NCBI RefSeq assembly: GCF_002209535.1
Contig: NZ_NJIG01000002.1
Location: forward strand, 682,001 to 746,000
DNA from: Achromobacter marplatensis
GTDB taxonomy: Bacteria; Pseudomonadota; Gammaproteobacteria; Burkholderiales; Burkholderiaceae_B
Length of the DNA stretch: 64,000 nt
Direction: 5' to 3'
This document shows positions 1 to 10,703 of this stretch, in pieces (the first letter of the stretch is position 1; the number at the start of each line of letters is the position of its first letter). The position numbers were made by a program, and so were the translations under genes. The notes under the pieces were generated by a model that had not been told where the DNA came from, ran no database searches, and saw only the letters and a list, made by a program, of their open reading frames with translations.

Positions 1-15
1 CTAGGAGTTGGAGCG

Positions 16-714
16 ATGGACAAGGTTTTTGCAAGCGCCCAGGAGGCGCTGGCAGGCATCGTCAAGGACGGTCAGATGATCGCCGTGGGCGGTTTCGGCC
101 TGTGCGGTATTCCCGAGGCCCTGATCGCCGCGCTGCGCGATTCGGGCGTGAAGGATTTGACGTGCATCAGCAACAATGCGGGCGTCGACGGTTTCGGCTT
201 GGGCCAGTTGCTCAATACGCGCCAGGTCCGCAAGATGATCGCGTCCTACGTGGGCGAGAACAAGGAATTCGAACGCCAGTTCCTGTCGGGCGAACTCGAG
301 CTTGAGTTCACCCCGCAAGGCACGCTGGCCGAGAAGCTGCGCGCCGGCGGCGCGGGCATCCCCGCGTTCTTCACGCGCACCGGCGTGGGCACCATCGTGG
401 CCGACGGCAAGGAAATCCGCGAGTTCGACGGCCAGCAATACGTGATGGAGCGTTCGCTGGTGCCGGACGTGTCGCTGGTCAAGGCGCACATCGCCGACCG
501 CAGCGGCAACCTGGTGTTCCGCAAGACAGCCCGCAACTTCAACCCGAACGTCGCCATGGCCGGCAAGTTCACGGTGGTCGAGGTCGAAGAGATCGTTGAC
601 ACCGGCAGCCTGGATCCCGATCAGATCCACCTGCCCGGCATCTATGTGCAACGGATCGTGCTGAACACGACGCCGGAAAAGCGCATCGAACAACGCACCA
701 CTCGCCCGGCCTAA
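16..714 (+). CDS. scoA: 3-oxoacid CoA-transferase subunit A
   Basis: This is the alpha subunit of a succinyl-CoA:3-ketoacid CoA-transferase type enzyme, which moves CoA from succinyl-CoA to a 3-oxoacid such as acetoacetate in the cytosol. The 232-residue protein carries the family glycine signature at residues 25-34 ([10 protein letters not shown]), preceded by the usual DG pair. Length is normal for a separate A subunit. The start is set by an AGGAG sequence (positions 3-7) upstream of the ATG. The B subunit follows after 12 bases, so the two are co-translated. Acetoacetate is the most common substrate in this group, but 3-oxoadipate cannot be excluded from sequence alone. Confidence 0.9.
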   Translation: MDKVFASAQEALAGIVKDGQMIAVGGFGLCGIPEALIAALRDSGVKDLTCISNNAGVDGFGLGQLLNTRQVRKMIASYVGENKEFERQFLSGELELEFTPQGTLAEKLRAGGAGIPAFFTRTGVGTIVADGKEIREFDGQQYVMERSLVPDVSLVKAHIADRSGNLVFRKTARNFNPNVAMAGKFTVVEVEEIVDTGSLDPDQIHLPGIYVQRIVLNTTPEKRIEQRTTRPA

Positions 715-726
715 GGAGAAGACGAC

Positions 727-1380
727 ATGGCATGGTCCCGCGATGAAATGGCGGCGCGCGCCGCGCGCGAGCTGCAAGACGGTTTTTATGTGAACCTGGG
801 TATCGGCCTGCCGACCCTGGTGGCCAACCACGTGCCCAAGGGCGTGGAAGTGTGGCTGCAATCCGAGAACGGCCTGCTGGGCATCGGCCCGTTCCCCACC
901 GATGACGAAGTCGACGCTGACCTGATCAACGCTGGCAAGCAGACGGTGACGACGTTGCCGGGCTCGTCGATCTTCTCGTCCGCGGACTCGTTCGCGATGA
1001 TCCGCGGCGGCAAGATCAACCTGGCCATCCTGGGTGCGATGCAGGTTTCCGAAAAGGGCGATCTGGCCAACTGGATGATCCCGGGCAAGATGGTCAAGGG
1101 CATGGGCGGCGCAATGGATCTCGTAGCCGGCGTCGGCCGCGTCGTGGTCCTGATGGAACACGTGGCCAAGAAGAAGGACGGCACCGAAGACATCAAGTTG
1201 CTGCCCGAATGCAATCTGCCGCTGACCGGCGTGGGCGTGGTCGATCTGATCATCACCGACCTGGGCGTGATGGAAGTCACCGAAGGCGGCCTGACGCTGC
1301 TGGAAACGGCGCCGGGCGTGACCGTGGACGAAATCCAGTCCAAAACGCTGGCCAAACTGGACGTGTCGGCCGTCAAATAA
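727..1380 (+). CDS. scoB: 3-oxoacid CoA-transferase subunit B
   Basis: This is the beta subunit, which supplies the catalytic glutamate that forms the enzyme-CoA thioester. The SENG signature is at residues 46-49, with Glu47 as the expected nucleophile. At 217 residues it has the normal length for a separate B subunit. An AAGGAG ribosome site overlaps the end of scoA and lies just before the ATG. It is the last gene of the pair: a strong bidirectional terminator follows within 25 bases, and the next gene is convergent. Confidence 0.9.
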   Translation: MAWSRDEMAARAARELQDGFYVNLGIGLPTLVANHVPKGVEVWLQSENGLLGIGPFPTDDEVDADLINAGKQTVTTLPGSSIFSSADSFAMIRGGKINLAILGAMQVSEKGDLANWMIPGKMVKGMGGAMDLVAGVGRVVVLMEHVAKKKDGTEDIKLLPECNLPLTGVGVVDLIITDLGVMEVTEGGLTLLETAPGVTVDEIQSKTLAKLDVSAVK

Positions 1381-1401
1381 ACCGGCTGCTCCCGTTTACG
1401 C

Positions 1402-1425
1402 AAAACGCCCCGCAAGGGGCGTTTT
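1402..1425. terminator. bidirectional Rho-independent terminator
   Basis: A 6-bp GC stem (CGCCCC / GGGGCG) with a CAAG-like loop is flanked by an A-tract on the left and a T-tract on the right. It can therefore stop both scoB from the left and the convergent acetyltransferase gene from the right. Confidence 0.9.
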
Positions 1426-1435
1426 TCATTGGGCG

Positions 1436-1894
1436 CTAGGCGGTTTCGTCCAGCCGCATTCCCACGTGCGGGATGCCGTCCTCGATGTATTCCTCGGTGA
1501 CCTGCACGAAGCCGTGCCCGCCGTAGTAGTTGCGCAAGCGGGCCTGGGCGCCCAGGTACATGGCGCGGCCGGGCCAACGCTGGCGCACTTCCTGCATTGC
1601 ATGGCGGATCAGCTCGTGGCCCAGGCCCTGGCCGCGTGCCCAGGGCGCGGTGATGACGCGTCCGATCTCGATCTGCCCGTCTTTTTGTGATGGGTCCAGC
1701 ATCCGGCAATAGGCGGCCAATTGGCCGTCCTGCCATGCCATCAGGTGGCACGTCTGGCCGATCAGGTCCTTGCCGTCGACGTCCTGGAAGATGCACTGCT
1801 GTTCGATGACGAAGACTTCCGTGCGCAGGCGCAGGATCGCGTAGATCTCCGGCACGGTCAGGTCCTGGTGGGGTTTGCAGATCCAATCGGGCAT
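1436..1894 (-). CDS. GNAT family acetyltransferase, ElaA type
   Basis: This is a 152-residue single-domain GNAT acetyltransferase. It starts with the ElaA-like region (LRLRTEVFVIEQQC, about residues 22-35) and has the acetyl-CoA pyrophosphate loop at about residues 87-95 (RGQGLGHEL). The C-terminal YYGGHGF segment is also typical of the family. The natural acceptor is not known for ElaA proteins, so no substrate is proposed. It is convergent with scoB and is read toward the shared terminator. No operon partner is visible, and its start region lies about 190 bases from the divergent RpiR-type regulator. Confidence 0.8.
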   Translation of the reverse strand: MPDWICKPHQDLTVPEIYAILRLRTEVFVIEQQCIFQDVDGKDLIGQTCHLMAWQDGQLAAYCRMLDPSQKDGQIEIGRVITAPWARGQGLGHELIRHAMQEVRQRWPGRAMYLGAQARLRNYYGGHGFVQVTEEYIEDGIPHVGMRLDETA

Positions 1895-2036
1895 TGCGTC
1901 AATCCAAGGGGGCAGGGGGTGAAAAGCAGGGCGCCGTTAGCGTACCTCAAACCGGCCCCGTTTTTTTTGATGCACTGTTACATAAATTCACGGGTATACC
2001 CTTACTATGAAAATGAATTTTCTTATCTAAAATTTG

Positions 2037-2056
2037 TGTGTAAACAGATTTACACA
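2037..2056. promoter_or_regulatory. palindromic operator candidate before the RpiR regulator
   Basis: A perfect 8-bp inverted repeat, TGTGTAAA-CAGA-TTTACACA, lies 29-48 bases upstream of the regulator's ATG in a locally AT-rich stretch. RpiR-family proteins bind palindromes of about this size, often with TGTAA-like half sites. Autoregulation and control of the gsi locus is an inference. A second short palindrome, GGGTATACCC, sits at 1992-2001. Confidence 0.5.
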
Positions 2057-2084
2057 AACCTCAGCTAAGACCCATCCCCCACCG

Positions 2085-2960
2085 ATGAACAAGGCCGCAC
2101 TTACGATCGCTGATCGGATCGCCCGGGCTCAGCCTGCGTTGAGCCGGACGCAGCACAAGATGGCCGAGTACGTGCTGGCGCACCAGTTCCGCGCCGCCAC
2201 GATGACCATCGACGAGTTCGCGGCGGCGGTAGGGGTGTCAGTGGCCACGGCGAACCGCTTTGCGCGCGCTCTGGACCTGCCGGGCTATCCGCAATTCCGC
2301 GCCGAACTGGCGCGCGGATTTGAAGCCGCGCTGGAACCCGTCGAAAAGCTGCGTACCGAACTGGCGCATTCCGCCAGCGCCGTGCAGATCTTCGCCGCCA
2401 CGCTGGAAGAAGACATCCGCAACGCGCAGCGCAACCTGCAATCGCTGGATTCGGCCGCCTGTGAGCAGGCGGTGGAGGCCATCCTGGCCGCCGACCGCGT
2501 GTTCATCATCGGTTTCGGCGCCAGCGGCTTTCTGGCCGGCCTGCTGCAACGCGGCCTGTGCATGAGCCTGCATTCCGTCGAATCGTTGGCCGGTCCCGGC
2601 GGCGTGTCGCACGCGGCGCGCCAGATGTCGCGCATGACCGCCAAGGACCTGGTGATCGCTATCGGTTTCCCGCGCTATCTGGCCGACACCGTGACGCTGG
2701 CCGCCGCCGCCAAGCAGGCTGGCGTGCCCGTCCTGGTGCTGACCGACAAACCCACGTCTCCGCTGGCGCCCACGGCATCCGTCGTTCTGTATGCGTTTTC
2801 CGCGCGCCAGCTGATTCCCAATTCCGAAACCGCTGCGCTGGGGCTGATCGAAGCCCTGTCCGCCGCGGTGGCCTATCGGGCCAAGAATTCCGTCGCGGCC
2901 GCTGCTGGGGTGACCCAGTCCGTGATGCCGTGGCTTATCCATGGAGTAGGTAAACGATGA
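2085..2960 (+). CDS. MurR/RpiR family transcriptional regulator
   Basis: This 291-residue protein has an N-terminal RpiR helix-turn-helix domain (recognition region near residues 51-72, VSVATANRFARAL) and a C-terminal SIS sugar-phosphate-isomerase fold (about 125-265, starting at VFIIGFGASG). SIS domains usually sense a phosphosugar or amino-sugar. A longer frame begins upstream at a weak start at 2034, but that would run through the palindrome at 2037-2056, so the ATG at 2085 is preferred. The gene overlaps the isoaspartyl peptidase gene by ATGA and thus looks co-transcribed with the peptide-uptake genes it probably controls. The effector is unknown. Confidence 0.88.
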   Translation: MNKAALTIADRIARAQPALSRTQHKMAEYVLAHQFRAATMTIDEFAAAVGVSVATANRFARALDLPGYPQFRAELARGFEAALEPVEKLRTELAHSASAVQIFAATLEEDIRNAQRNLQSLDSAACEQAVEAILAADRVFIIGFGASGFLAGLLQRGLCMSLHSVESLAGPGGVSHAARQMSRMTAKDLVIAIGFPRYLADTVTLAAAAKQAGVPVLVLTDKPTSPLAPTASVVLYAFSARQLIPNSETAALGLIEALSAAVAYRAKNSVAAAAGVTQSVMPWLIHGVGKR

Positions 2961-3937
2961 TTCAACCCGTGATTGCCATTCACGGTGGCGCCGGCGCGAT
3001 GTCCCGCGCGGCCATGTCGCCCGAGAAAGAACAGGAATACCTGGCCGCCCTGGAGTCCATCCTGACCGCCGGCCAAGCCGTGCTGGCCCGTGGCGGCAGC
3101 GCCCTGGACGCCGTCACCGAAGCCGTACGCCTGCTTGAAGATTGCCCGCTGTTCAACGCCGGCCATGGCGCGGTGTTCACCAGCGCCGGCACCCACGAAC
3201 TGGACGCCGCCATCATGGATGGCGCCACGCTGCGTTCAGGCGCCATCGCCAACGTGAACTGCGTGCGCAACCCTATCTTTGCGGCGCGCCGCGTCATGGA
3301 AACCAGCAAGCACGTGTTTTTCGTGGGCGAGGGCGCTGAAACCTTCGCACGCGACGCGGGCCTGGAAATCGTCGATCCGTCGTATTTCTCGACCGAAGCC
3401 CGCCGCGAACAACTGCTGCGCGTGCAGCGCGAAACGCCGGAAGCCGCCGTGCTGGATCACGACGGCCAGGCGATGGTCGCGCGCGGCCAGCCCGCACCGG
3501 CCGATCCGCTGGATGCCGACAAGAAGTTCGGCACGGTCGGCGCGGTGGCCGTGGATGCTCAGGGCAACCTGGCGGCTGCCACCTCCACCGGCGGCATCAC
3601 CAACAAGCAGGTCGGCCGCGTCGGCGATGCGCCGCTGATCGGCGCCGGCACCTACGCCAGCAACAAGACCTGCGCCGTCTCCACGACGGGCACCGGCGAG
3701 ATGTTCATCCGCATGGTCTCGGCTTACGACGTGGCGGCACAGATGGAATATTGCGGTGCGTCGCTGGAAGCGGCGGCGGATCGCGTCGTGATGGAAAAAC
3801 TGCCCACCATCGGCGGCAAGGGCGGTCTGGTGGCCGTCGACGCCCAGGGCAATGTGGCGTTGCCTTTCAACACGGAAGGCATGTATCGGGGTTACGCCCG
3901 CGTGGGCGAAAAGCCGGTTACCGCGATCTATCGTTAA
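2957..3937 (+). CDS. iaaA: isoaspartyl peptidase / L-asparaginase
   Basis: This is an N-terminal-nucleophile (Ntn) hydrolase that releases isoaspartyl residues from dipeptides and hydrolyses L-asparagine. The precursor is expected to cut itself before Thr193 in the GTVGAVAVD segment, and that Thr becomes the nucleophile. A substrate-binding GGAGTYA-type region (here [10 protein letters not shown]) follows. The 326-residue length fits the plant-type asparaginase family. It overlaps the regulator's stop by 4 bases and is followed by gsiA, the same iaaA-gsiABCD order known from Escherichia coli. The likely role is to process imported peptides after uptake. Confidence 0.9.
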   Translation: MIQPVIAIHGGAGAMSRAAMSPEKEQEYLAALESILTAGQAVLARGGSALDAVTEAVRLLEDCPLFNAGHGAVFTSAGTHELDAAIMDGATLRSGAIANVNCVRNPIFAARRVMETSKHVFFVGEGAETFARDAGLEIVDPSYFSTEARREQLLRVQRETPEAAVLDHDGQAMVARGQPAPADPLDADKKFGTVGAVAVDAQGNLAAATSTGGITNKQVGRVGDAPLIGAGTYASNKTCAVSTTGTGEMFIRMVSAYDVAAQMEYCGASLEAAADRVVMEKLPTIGGKGGLVAVDAQGNVALPFNTEGMYRGYARVGEKPVTAIYR

Positions 3938-3981
3938 GCGGCAACGGGTTCGTTTTTTCAGTATTTGGGGATATTAAAGAG

Positions 3982-5868
<1,887 letters not shown>

Positions 5869-5934
5869 TTCCGTTGTCGTACTTGTTTTTCTTCCACCAA
5901 ACCCCCTAATTCCATTTTGGAACCAGGAGTTGCA

Positions 5935-7488
5935 ATGATGAAAGTTATGCGCCCCACCAAGCTGATGGCCGCCGCTGCGGTGGCCTTCGGTGTGCTCACT
6001 TCGCCGTTGGCGTTTGCCGCCAAGGACGTGACGTTTGCCGTCTCCATCGCACTGGAAACGCTTGACCCGTACAACACCAACAGCACCCTGAACCAGGCGG
6101 CCGGCAAGGCCTACTACGAAGGCCTGTTCGAATTCGACAAGGACCTGAAGGTCCAGAAGGTCCTGGCGACCGACTACACCGTCAGCGAAGACGGCCTGGT
6201 CTACACGTTCAAGCTGCGCCCCGGCGTGAAGTTCCACGACGGCACTGACTTCAACGCCGAAGCGGTCAAGATCAACTTCGATCGCCCGGCCAACCCGGAA
6301 AACCGCCTGTCGCGCTACATCCAGTTCAGCGTCATCGAAAAGATCGACGTGGTGGATCCGCTGACCGTCAAGATCACGCTGAAGAAGCCGTTCTCGGCCT
6401 TCATCAACGCGCTGGCCCACCCGGCCGCCATGATGATCTCGCCGGCCGCCCTGGCCAAGTACGGCAAGGAAATCGGTTTCCACCCGGTGGGCACCGGCCC
6501 GTTCGAATTCGTCGAATGGAAGCCGGCTGAATACCTGAAGGTCAAGAAGTTCGACGGCTACTGGAAGAAGGGCTATCCGAAGGTCGATACGCTGACCTTC
6601 CGTACCGTGACGGACAACAACACCCGCGCCGCCGTGGTGCAGACGGGCGAAGCGCAGTTCGCATTCCCGGTGCCGTTCGAACAGGCCGCCGTGCTCTCGA
6701 AGAACGACAAGCTGGACGTGGTCGATCACAAGAACTCGATCATGGCCCGCTATCTGTCGATGAACACGCAGCAAAAGCCGTTCGACAACGTCAAGGTGCG
6801 TGAGGCGATCAACTACGCCATCAACAAGGAAGCCCTGGCCAAGGTCGCTTTCTCGGGCTACGCCACCATCGTCGACGGCGTCGTGCCGACCGGCGTGGAC
6901 TTCGCGCACAAGACCGGCCCGTGGCCGTACGACATCAAGAAGGCCAAGGCCCTGCTGGCTGAAGCCGGCTACCCCAACGGCTTCGAAAGCCAGCTGTGGT
7001 CCGCCTATAACGACGGCACCTCGGTGAAGGTGGTGCAGTTCCTGCAGCAGCAACTGGCGCAAGTTGGCATCAAGGTGTCGGTGGAAGTGCTGGAATCGGG
7101 TCAGCGCGTGCAGCGCGTCCAACAGGTGCAGAAGCCTGAAGACGCCAAGGTCCGCATGTACTACGCCGGCTGGTCGTCCTCGACCGGTGAAGCCGACTGG
7201 GGCCTGCGTCCGCTCCTGACCACCGCCGCGTTCCCGCCGGTGCTGAACAACGTGTCGTACTACTCGAACAAGTCGGTGGACGACGGCATCCAGGAAGCCC
7301 TGGCCACGACCGATCGCGCCAAGAAGACGGAAATCTACAAGAACGTTCAGGAAACCATCTGGAAGGACGCCCCGTGGGCCTTCCTGGTGACCCAGAACAA
7401 CCTGTACGTGAAGTCGAAGAACCTGTCGGGTGTGTACGTGGAACCGGACACCTCGTTCTGGTTCGGCGACATCGAACTGAAGCAGTAA
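5935..7488 (+). CDS. gsiB: periplasmic glutathione/peptide-binding protein
   Basis: This is a family 5 solute-binding protein of about 517 residues with a Sec signal peptide ending near AFA (residue 27) and no lipobox, so it should be soluble in the periplasm. Long stretches match the E. coli GsiB pattern as I recall it, for example FSAFIN-LAHPA, EIGFHPVGTGP, DNNTRAA and SASTGEADW-like segments. An AGGAG at 5925-5929 serves either of two adjacent ATG codons (5935 or 5938). Glutathione is the known ligand of GsiB; here related short peptides are also plausible given the peptidases in the locus. Confidence 0.88.
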   Translation: MMKVMRPTKLMAAAAVAFGVLTSPLAFAAKDVTFAVSIALETLDPYNTNSTLNQAAGKAYYEGLFEFDKDLKVQKVLATDYTVSEDGLVYTFKLRPGVKFHDGTDFNAEAVKINFDRPANPENRLSRYIQFSVIEKIDVVDPLTVKITLKKPFSAFINALAHPAAMMISPAALAKYGKEIGFHPVGTGPFEFVEWKPAEYLKVKKFDGYWKKGYPKVDTLTFRTVTDNNTRAAVVQTGEAQFAFPVPFEQAAVLSKNDKLDVVDHKNSIMARYLSMNTQQKPFDNVKVREAINYAINKEALAKVAFSGYATIVDGVVPTGVDFAHKTGPWPYDIKKAKALLAEAGYPNGFESQLWSAYNDGTSVKVVQFLQQQLAQVGIKVSVEVLESGQRVQRVQQVQKPEDAKVRMYYAGWSSSTGEADWGLRPLLTTAAFPPVLNNVSYYSNKSVDDGIQEALATTDRAKKTEIYKNVQETIWKDAPWAFLVTQNNLYVKSKNLSGVYVEPDTSFWFGDIELKQ

Positions 7489-7535
7489 ACCTAGCAGTCA
7501 CTCTCGGGGCCTTCGGGCCCTTGTAAGGCCACATA

Positions 7536-7560
7536 CGGCGGGGACGCGGTGTCCCCGCCG
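7536..7560 (+). promoter_or_regulatory. intercistronic hairpin between gsiB and gsiC
   Basis: A perfect 10-bp stem (CGGCGGGGAC / GTCCCCGCCG) with a 5-base loop lies 48 bases after the gsiB stop. There is no T-tract, so it is not a full terminator. In binding-protein-dependent transporters, hairpins of this kind protect the upstream mRNA from 3' decay and let the binding protein outnumber the permease. A smaller GGGCC-TTC-GGGCCC type hairpin precedes it at about 7506-7520. Confidence 0.6.
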
Positions 7561-7577
7561 ATGTTGCAGGAATTTCA

Positions 7578-8498
7578 ATGCTGACCTACATCGTCAAACG
7601 TCTTTTGGGCATGATCCCCACGCTGCTGCTGGTAGCCGTGGTCGTGTTCCTGTTTGTGCACATGCTTCCGGGCGACCCGGCGCGACTGGCTGCGGGCCAG
7701 GAGGCCGACCAGCAAACGGTTGAGCTGGTGCGCAAGGAACTTGGGCTGGATCTGCCCCTGCCGCAGCAGTTCGTGCGCTATTTCAGCCATATGCTGCAAG
7801 GCGACCTGGGTACCTCGCTGCGTACCAAGCGCCCCGTCTCGACCGAGATTTCCGACCGCTTCATGCCCACCCTGTGGCTGACGATGGCCAGCATGGCGTG
7901 GTCAGTGACCTTCGGCATGATCATCGGGATCGTGTCGGCCGTCTGGCGCAACCGTTGGCCCGACCGCCTTGGCATGACGCTGGCGGTGTCAGGCATCTCT
8001 TTCCCCGCGTTCGCGCTGGGCATGATGCTGATGCAGGTGTTCTCCGTGAACCTGGGCTGGTTGCCGACCGTCGGCGCCTCAAGCTGGAAACACTACATCC
8101 TTCCGTCCCTCACGCTGGGCGCCGCGGTGGCCGCCGTGATGGCGCGCTTCACGCGAGCCTCGTTCGTGGAAGTCATCCAGGAAGACTTCGTGCGGACCGC
8201 CCGCGCCAAGGGCCTGACCGAACGCCGCGTCGTGATCAAGCACGCGCTGCGCAACGCGCTGATTCCCGTCGTGACCATGATGGGCTTGCAGTTCGGCTTC
8301 CTGCTGGGCGGCTCGATCGTGGTCGAGACGGTGTTCAACTGGCCCGGCCTTGGCCGTCTGCTGGTCGACGCCGTGACCCAGCGCGACTATCCGGTGATCC
8401 AGGGCCTGGTGCTGCTGTTCTCGCTGGAATTCATCCTGATCAACCTGATTGTCGACGTGCTCTATGGCGTCATCAATCCCAGCATCCGTTACAAGTGA
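7578..8498 (+). CDS. gsiC: glutathione/peptide ABC transporter permease
   Basis: This is a 306-residue inner-membrane permease of the DppB/OppB family. It has an N-terminal membrane anchor (residues 10-29), a periplasmic loop, and the conserved cytoplasmic EAA coupling motif at roughly 190-215 ([11 protein letters not shown]...HALRNALIP) that docks on GsiA. About six membrane segments are visible. It is the first of two permease genes and is separated from gsiD by 7 bases. Expression may be lowered relative to gsiB by the hairpin just upstream. Confidence 0.92.
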   Translation: MLTYIVKRLLGMIPTLLLVAVVVFLFVHMLPGDPARLAAGQEADQQTVELVRKELGLDLPLPQQFVRYFSHMLQGDLGTSLRTKRPVSTEISDRFMPTLWLTMASMAWSVTFGMIIGIVSAVWRNRWPDRLGMTLAVSGISFPAFALGMMLMQVFSVNLGWLPTVGASSWKHYILPSLTLGAAVAAVMARFTRASFVEVIQEDFVRTARAKGLTERRVVIKHALRNALIPVVTMMGLQFGFLLGGSIVVETVFNWPGLGRLLVDAVTQRDYPVIQGLVLLFSLEFILINLIVDVLYGVINPSIRYK

Positions 8499-8505
8499 GG
8501 CGGCC

Positions 8506-9405
8506 ATGAGCAATACGACACCCGCCACGACCATCGCCGCTGTTCCCAAGAACGACGTGCGCACGCCCGCCACCGAGTTTTGGCGCAAATTCAAGAAACA
8601 GAAGCTGGGCGTGGGCGCCGGCATCTTCGTCCTGCTGCTGGTCGTGGTCGCGGTCTTCGCGCCGTGGATCGTGCCGTTCGACGCCGAGAACTTCTTCGAC
8701 TACGACGCGCTGAACGCCGGCCCGTCGCTGACCCACTGGCTGGGCGTGGATTCGCTGGGCCGCGACATCTTCAGCCGCATCGTCATGGGCGCGCGGATCT
8801 CGCTGGCGGCGGGCTTTTTGTCGGTCGCCATGGGCGCCATCGTCGGCACCTTCATGGGCCTGATGGCCGGCTACTACGAAGGCTGGTGGGAACGCATCAC
8901 GATGCGCATCTCGGACGTGCTGCTGGCCTTCCCCGGCATGCTGCTGGCCATCGGCGTGGTCGCCATCCTGGGCTCCAGCATGGTCAACGTGATCGTGGCC
9001 GTGGCCGTGTTCAGCGTGCCGGCGTTCGCCCGCCTGGTGCGCGGCAATACGCTGTCGATCAAGCAGATGACGTATGTCGAAGCGGTCAAGAGCGTGGGCG
9101 CGTCCGACTGGACCATCATCATGCGCCACATCCTGCCCGGCACGATCTCGCCGATCGTGGTGTACGGCACGATGCGTATCGGCACGTCGATCATCACCGC
9201 GGCCAGCCTGTCCTTCCTGGGCATGGGCGCATCGCCTCCCACGCCGGAGTGGGGCGCGATGCTGAACGAGGCGCGCGCCGACATGGTGATCGCCCCGCAT
9301 GTGGCGATCTTCCCGGCGCTGGCGATTTTCCTGACGGTGCTGGCCTTCAACCTGCTGGGCGACGGCCTGCGCGACGCGCTCGACCCCAAGATCGACCGCA
9401 AGTAA
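8506..9405 (+). CDS. gsiD: glutathione/peptide ABC transporter permease
   Basis: This is the second permease, of the DppC/OppC family, 299 residues. The N-terminal cytosolic tail (about 40 residues) leads into the first membrane helix ([21 protein letters not shown]). The family segment [14 protein letters not shown] follows at about 77-90, and the EAA motif ([14 protein letters not shown]...HILPG) lies near 190-215. An upstream in-frame ATG at 8449 lies inside gsiC; the ATG at 8506 gives the normal protein start. It forms the membrane channel with GsiC. Confidence 0.92.
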   Translation: MSNTTPATTIAAVPKNDVRTPATEFWRKFKKQKLGVGAGIFVLLLVVVAVFAPWIVPFDAENFFDYDALNAGPSLTHWLGVDSLGRDIFSRIVMGARISLAAGFLSVAMGAIVGTFMGLMAGYYEGWWERITMRISDVLLAFPGMLLAIGVVAILGSSMVNVIVAVAVFSVPAFARLVRGNTLSIKQMTYVEAVKSVGASDWTIIMRHILPGTISPIVVYGTMRIGTSIITAASLSFLGMGASPPTPEWGAMLNEARADMVIAPHVAIFPALAIFLTVLAFNLLGDGLRDALDPKIDRK

Positions 9406-9425
9406 ATGAGTGCCTCGCCGCGCCG

Positions 9426-9467
9426 CGCCGCCCCTTTCGGGGGCAGCTATCCCGAAAGGGGGCGGCG
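9426..9467. repeat. long intergenic hairpin 1
   Basis: A 16-bp inverted repeat with a single bulged G surrounds a 9-base loop directly downstream of gsiD. No T-tract follows. Together with the longer hairpin at 9487-9553 it fills most of the 183-base gap before the P1 peptidase gene, and could act as a processing or stability element. Confidence 0.6.
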
Positions 9468-9486
9468 TCAGGCGGCAGGCTCTTCT

Positions 9487-9553
9487 CGCCGCCGTCCTCG
9501 TTTGGATCATGCGCCCCGTTGGGTGCGCATGAGTCGAACGAAGGGCGGCGGCG
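9487..9553. repeat. long intergenic hairpin 2
   Basis: An imperfect inverted repeat of about 31 paired positions has a GTTG loop, two mismatches, one bulge and a few G-T pairs. The outer eight pairs (CGCCGCCG / CGGCGGCG) and the inner run around CATGCGC / GCGCATG are perfect. It ends about 35 bases before the start of the next gene and codes for nothing recognisable. Confidence 0.6.
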
Positions 9554-9588
9554 TTTTGCATTAAGGAGCGTGGCGACACGCGGCAACC

Positions 9589-10683
9589 ATGGATAAACAA
9601 GCGCACGAATTTCCCCGCATCGGCGTGCTGCCGTCGGGCCCGCTGGATACGATCTGCGACGTGGGCGATGTCACGGTCGGGCACTGCACGCTGGCCGATG
9701 GCCCCCTGCAGACCGGCGTGACCGTGGTGCGGCCGCACGGCGGCGACCCCTATCTGGACAAGGTGCCCGCCGCCGCGACCATCCTGAACGGCTTCGGCAA
9801 AAGTACAGGCCTGGTCCAGGTGCAGGAACTAGGCGTGCTGGAAACGCCCATCGCGTTGACCAACACCTTTGGCGTGGGCACCGTCGCCAACGCGCAGATC
9901 CGCCAGGCGGTGGCGGCCAACCCCGGCATTGGCCGTGGCATGGCGACCGTGAACCCGCTCGTCTTTGAATGCAATGACGGCTATTTGAATGACATCCAGG
10001 CGCTGGCGGTGCAGGAATCGCACTATGCCGAGGCTTGCGCCAACGCTGCCAAGCCGTTCGCGCAAGGCGCCGTCGGCGCGGGGCGTGGCATGTCGTGCTT
10101 TTCCTTCAAGGGCGGCATCGGCTCGGCGTCCCGCGTGGCCGCCATCCGGCCCGGCCTGCGCTACACCGTAGGGGCGCTTGTGCTTTCCAACTTCGGTCGC
10201 TTGCCCAACCTGACCGTGGCGGGCAGGCCGTTCGGCCGCCGGCTGGCGGACCAGCTGGATCGTGGTCTGGCGCAGCAAGGCGAGAACGCGGTGATCGTGC
10301 CGGAGAAGGGCTCCATCATCTTGCTGCTGGCCACCGACGCGCCGCTGGATGCGCGCCAACTGCGCCGGCTGTCCTTACGCGCCGGCGCCGGCCTGGCGCG
10401 CACCGGCTCGGTGTTCGGCCATGGCAGCGGCGACATCGCGCTGGCGTTTTCCACCGCCTATACGATCCCGCAACTGGCCGAGCAGCCGATGCCGGCCGTC
10501 GCCATGCTGCATGAAACCCGCATCGACCCCTTGTTCGAAGCGGCCGCCGAGGCCTGCGAACAAGCCATCATTTCCGCGCTCTGGCATGCCGACGGCGTGA
10601 CCGGGCGCGACGGCCATCACCGCGCCGCCATCCGCGACGCGGCGCCCCAGTGGCGCCAGTGGCTGTCCGACACCGCATTCTGA
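9589..10683 (+). CDS. P1 family peptidase (DmpA / beta-peptidyl aminopeptidase type)
   Basis: This is an Ntn-fold aminopeptidase of 364 residues. Family members (DmpA, BapA) cut themselves into two chains just before a serine that becomes the nucleophile; the matching segment here is GSIILLLATDAPL, with Gly241-Ser242. Other family marks are the early DVGDVTVGH stretch (residues 24-32) and the GMSCFSFKGGIGSASR stretch (167-182). Known substrates are N-terminal D-alanine, glycine or beta-amino acids in short peptides. It lies in line behind gsiD with no promoter seen, which suggests cytosolic trimming of imported peptides. Confidence 0.85.
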   Translation: MDKQAHEFPRIGVLPSGPLDTICDVGDVTVGHCTLADGPLQTGVTVVRPHGGDPYLDKVPAAATILNGFGKSTGLVQVQELGVLETPIALTNTFGVGTVANAQIRQAVAANPGIGRGMATVNPLVFECNDGYLNDIQALAVQESHYAEACANAAKPFAQGAVGAGRGMSCFSFKGGIGSASRVAAIRPGLRYTVGALVLSNFGRLPNLTVAGRPFGRRLADQLDRGLAQQGENAVIVPEKGSIILLLATDAPLDARQLRRLSLRAGAGLARTGSVFGHGSGDIALAFSTAYTIPQLAEQPMPAVAMLHETRIDPLFEAAAEACEQAIISALWHADGVTGRDGHHRAAIRDAAPQWRQWLSDTAF

Positions 10684-10703
10684 ATCCCCTGAGGGCTGAT
10701 CCC

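Noticed and set aside
1-1161. 386-residue minus-strand frame at the left edge
   Set aside because: It is a shadow of scoA and scoB, which have intact signatures and ribosome sites.
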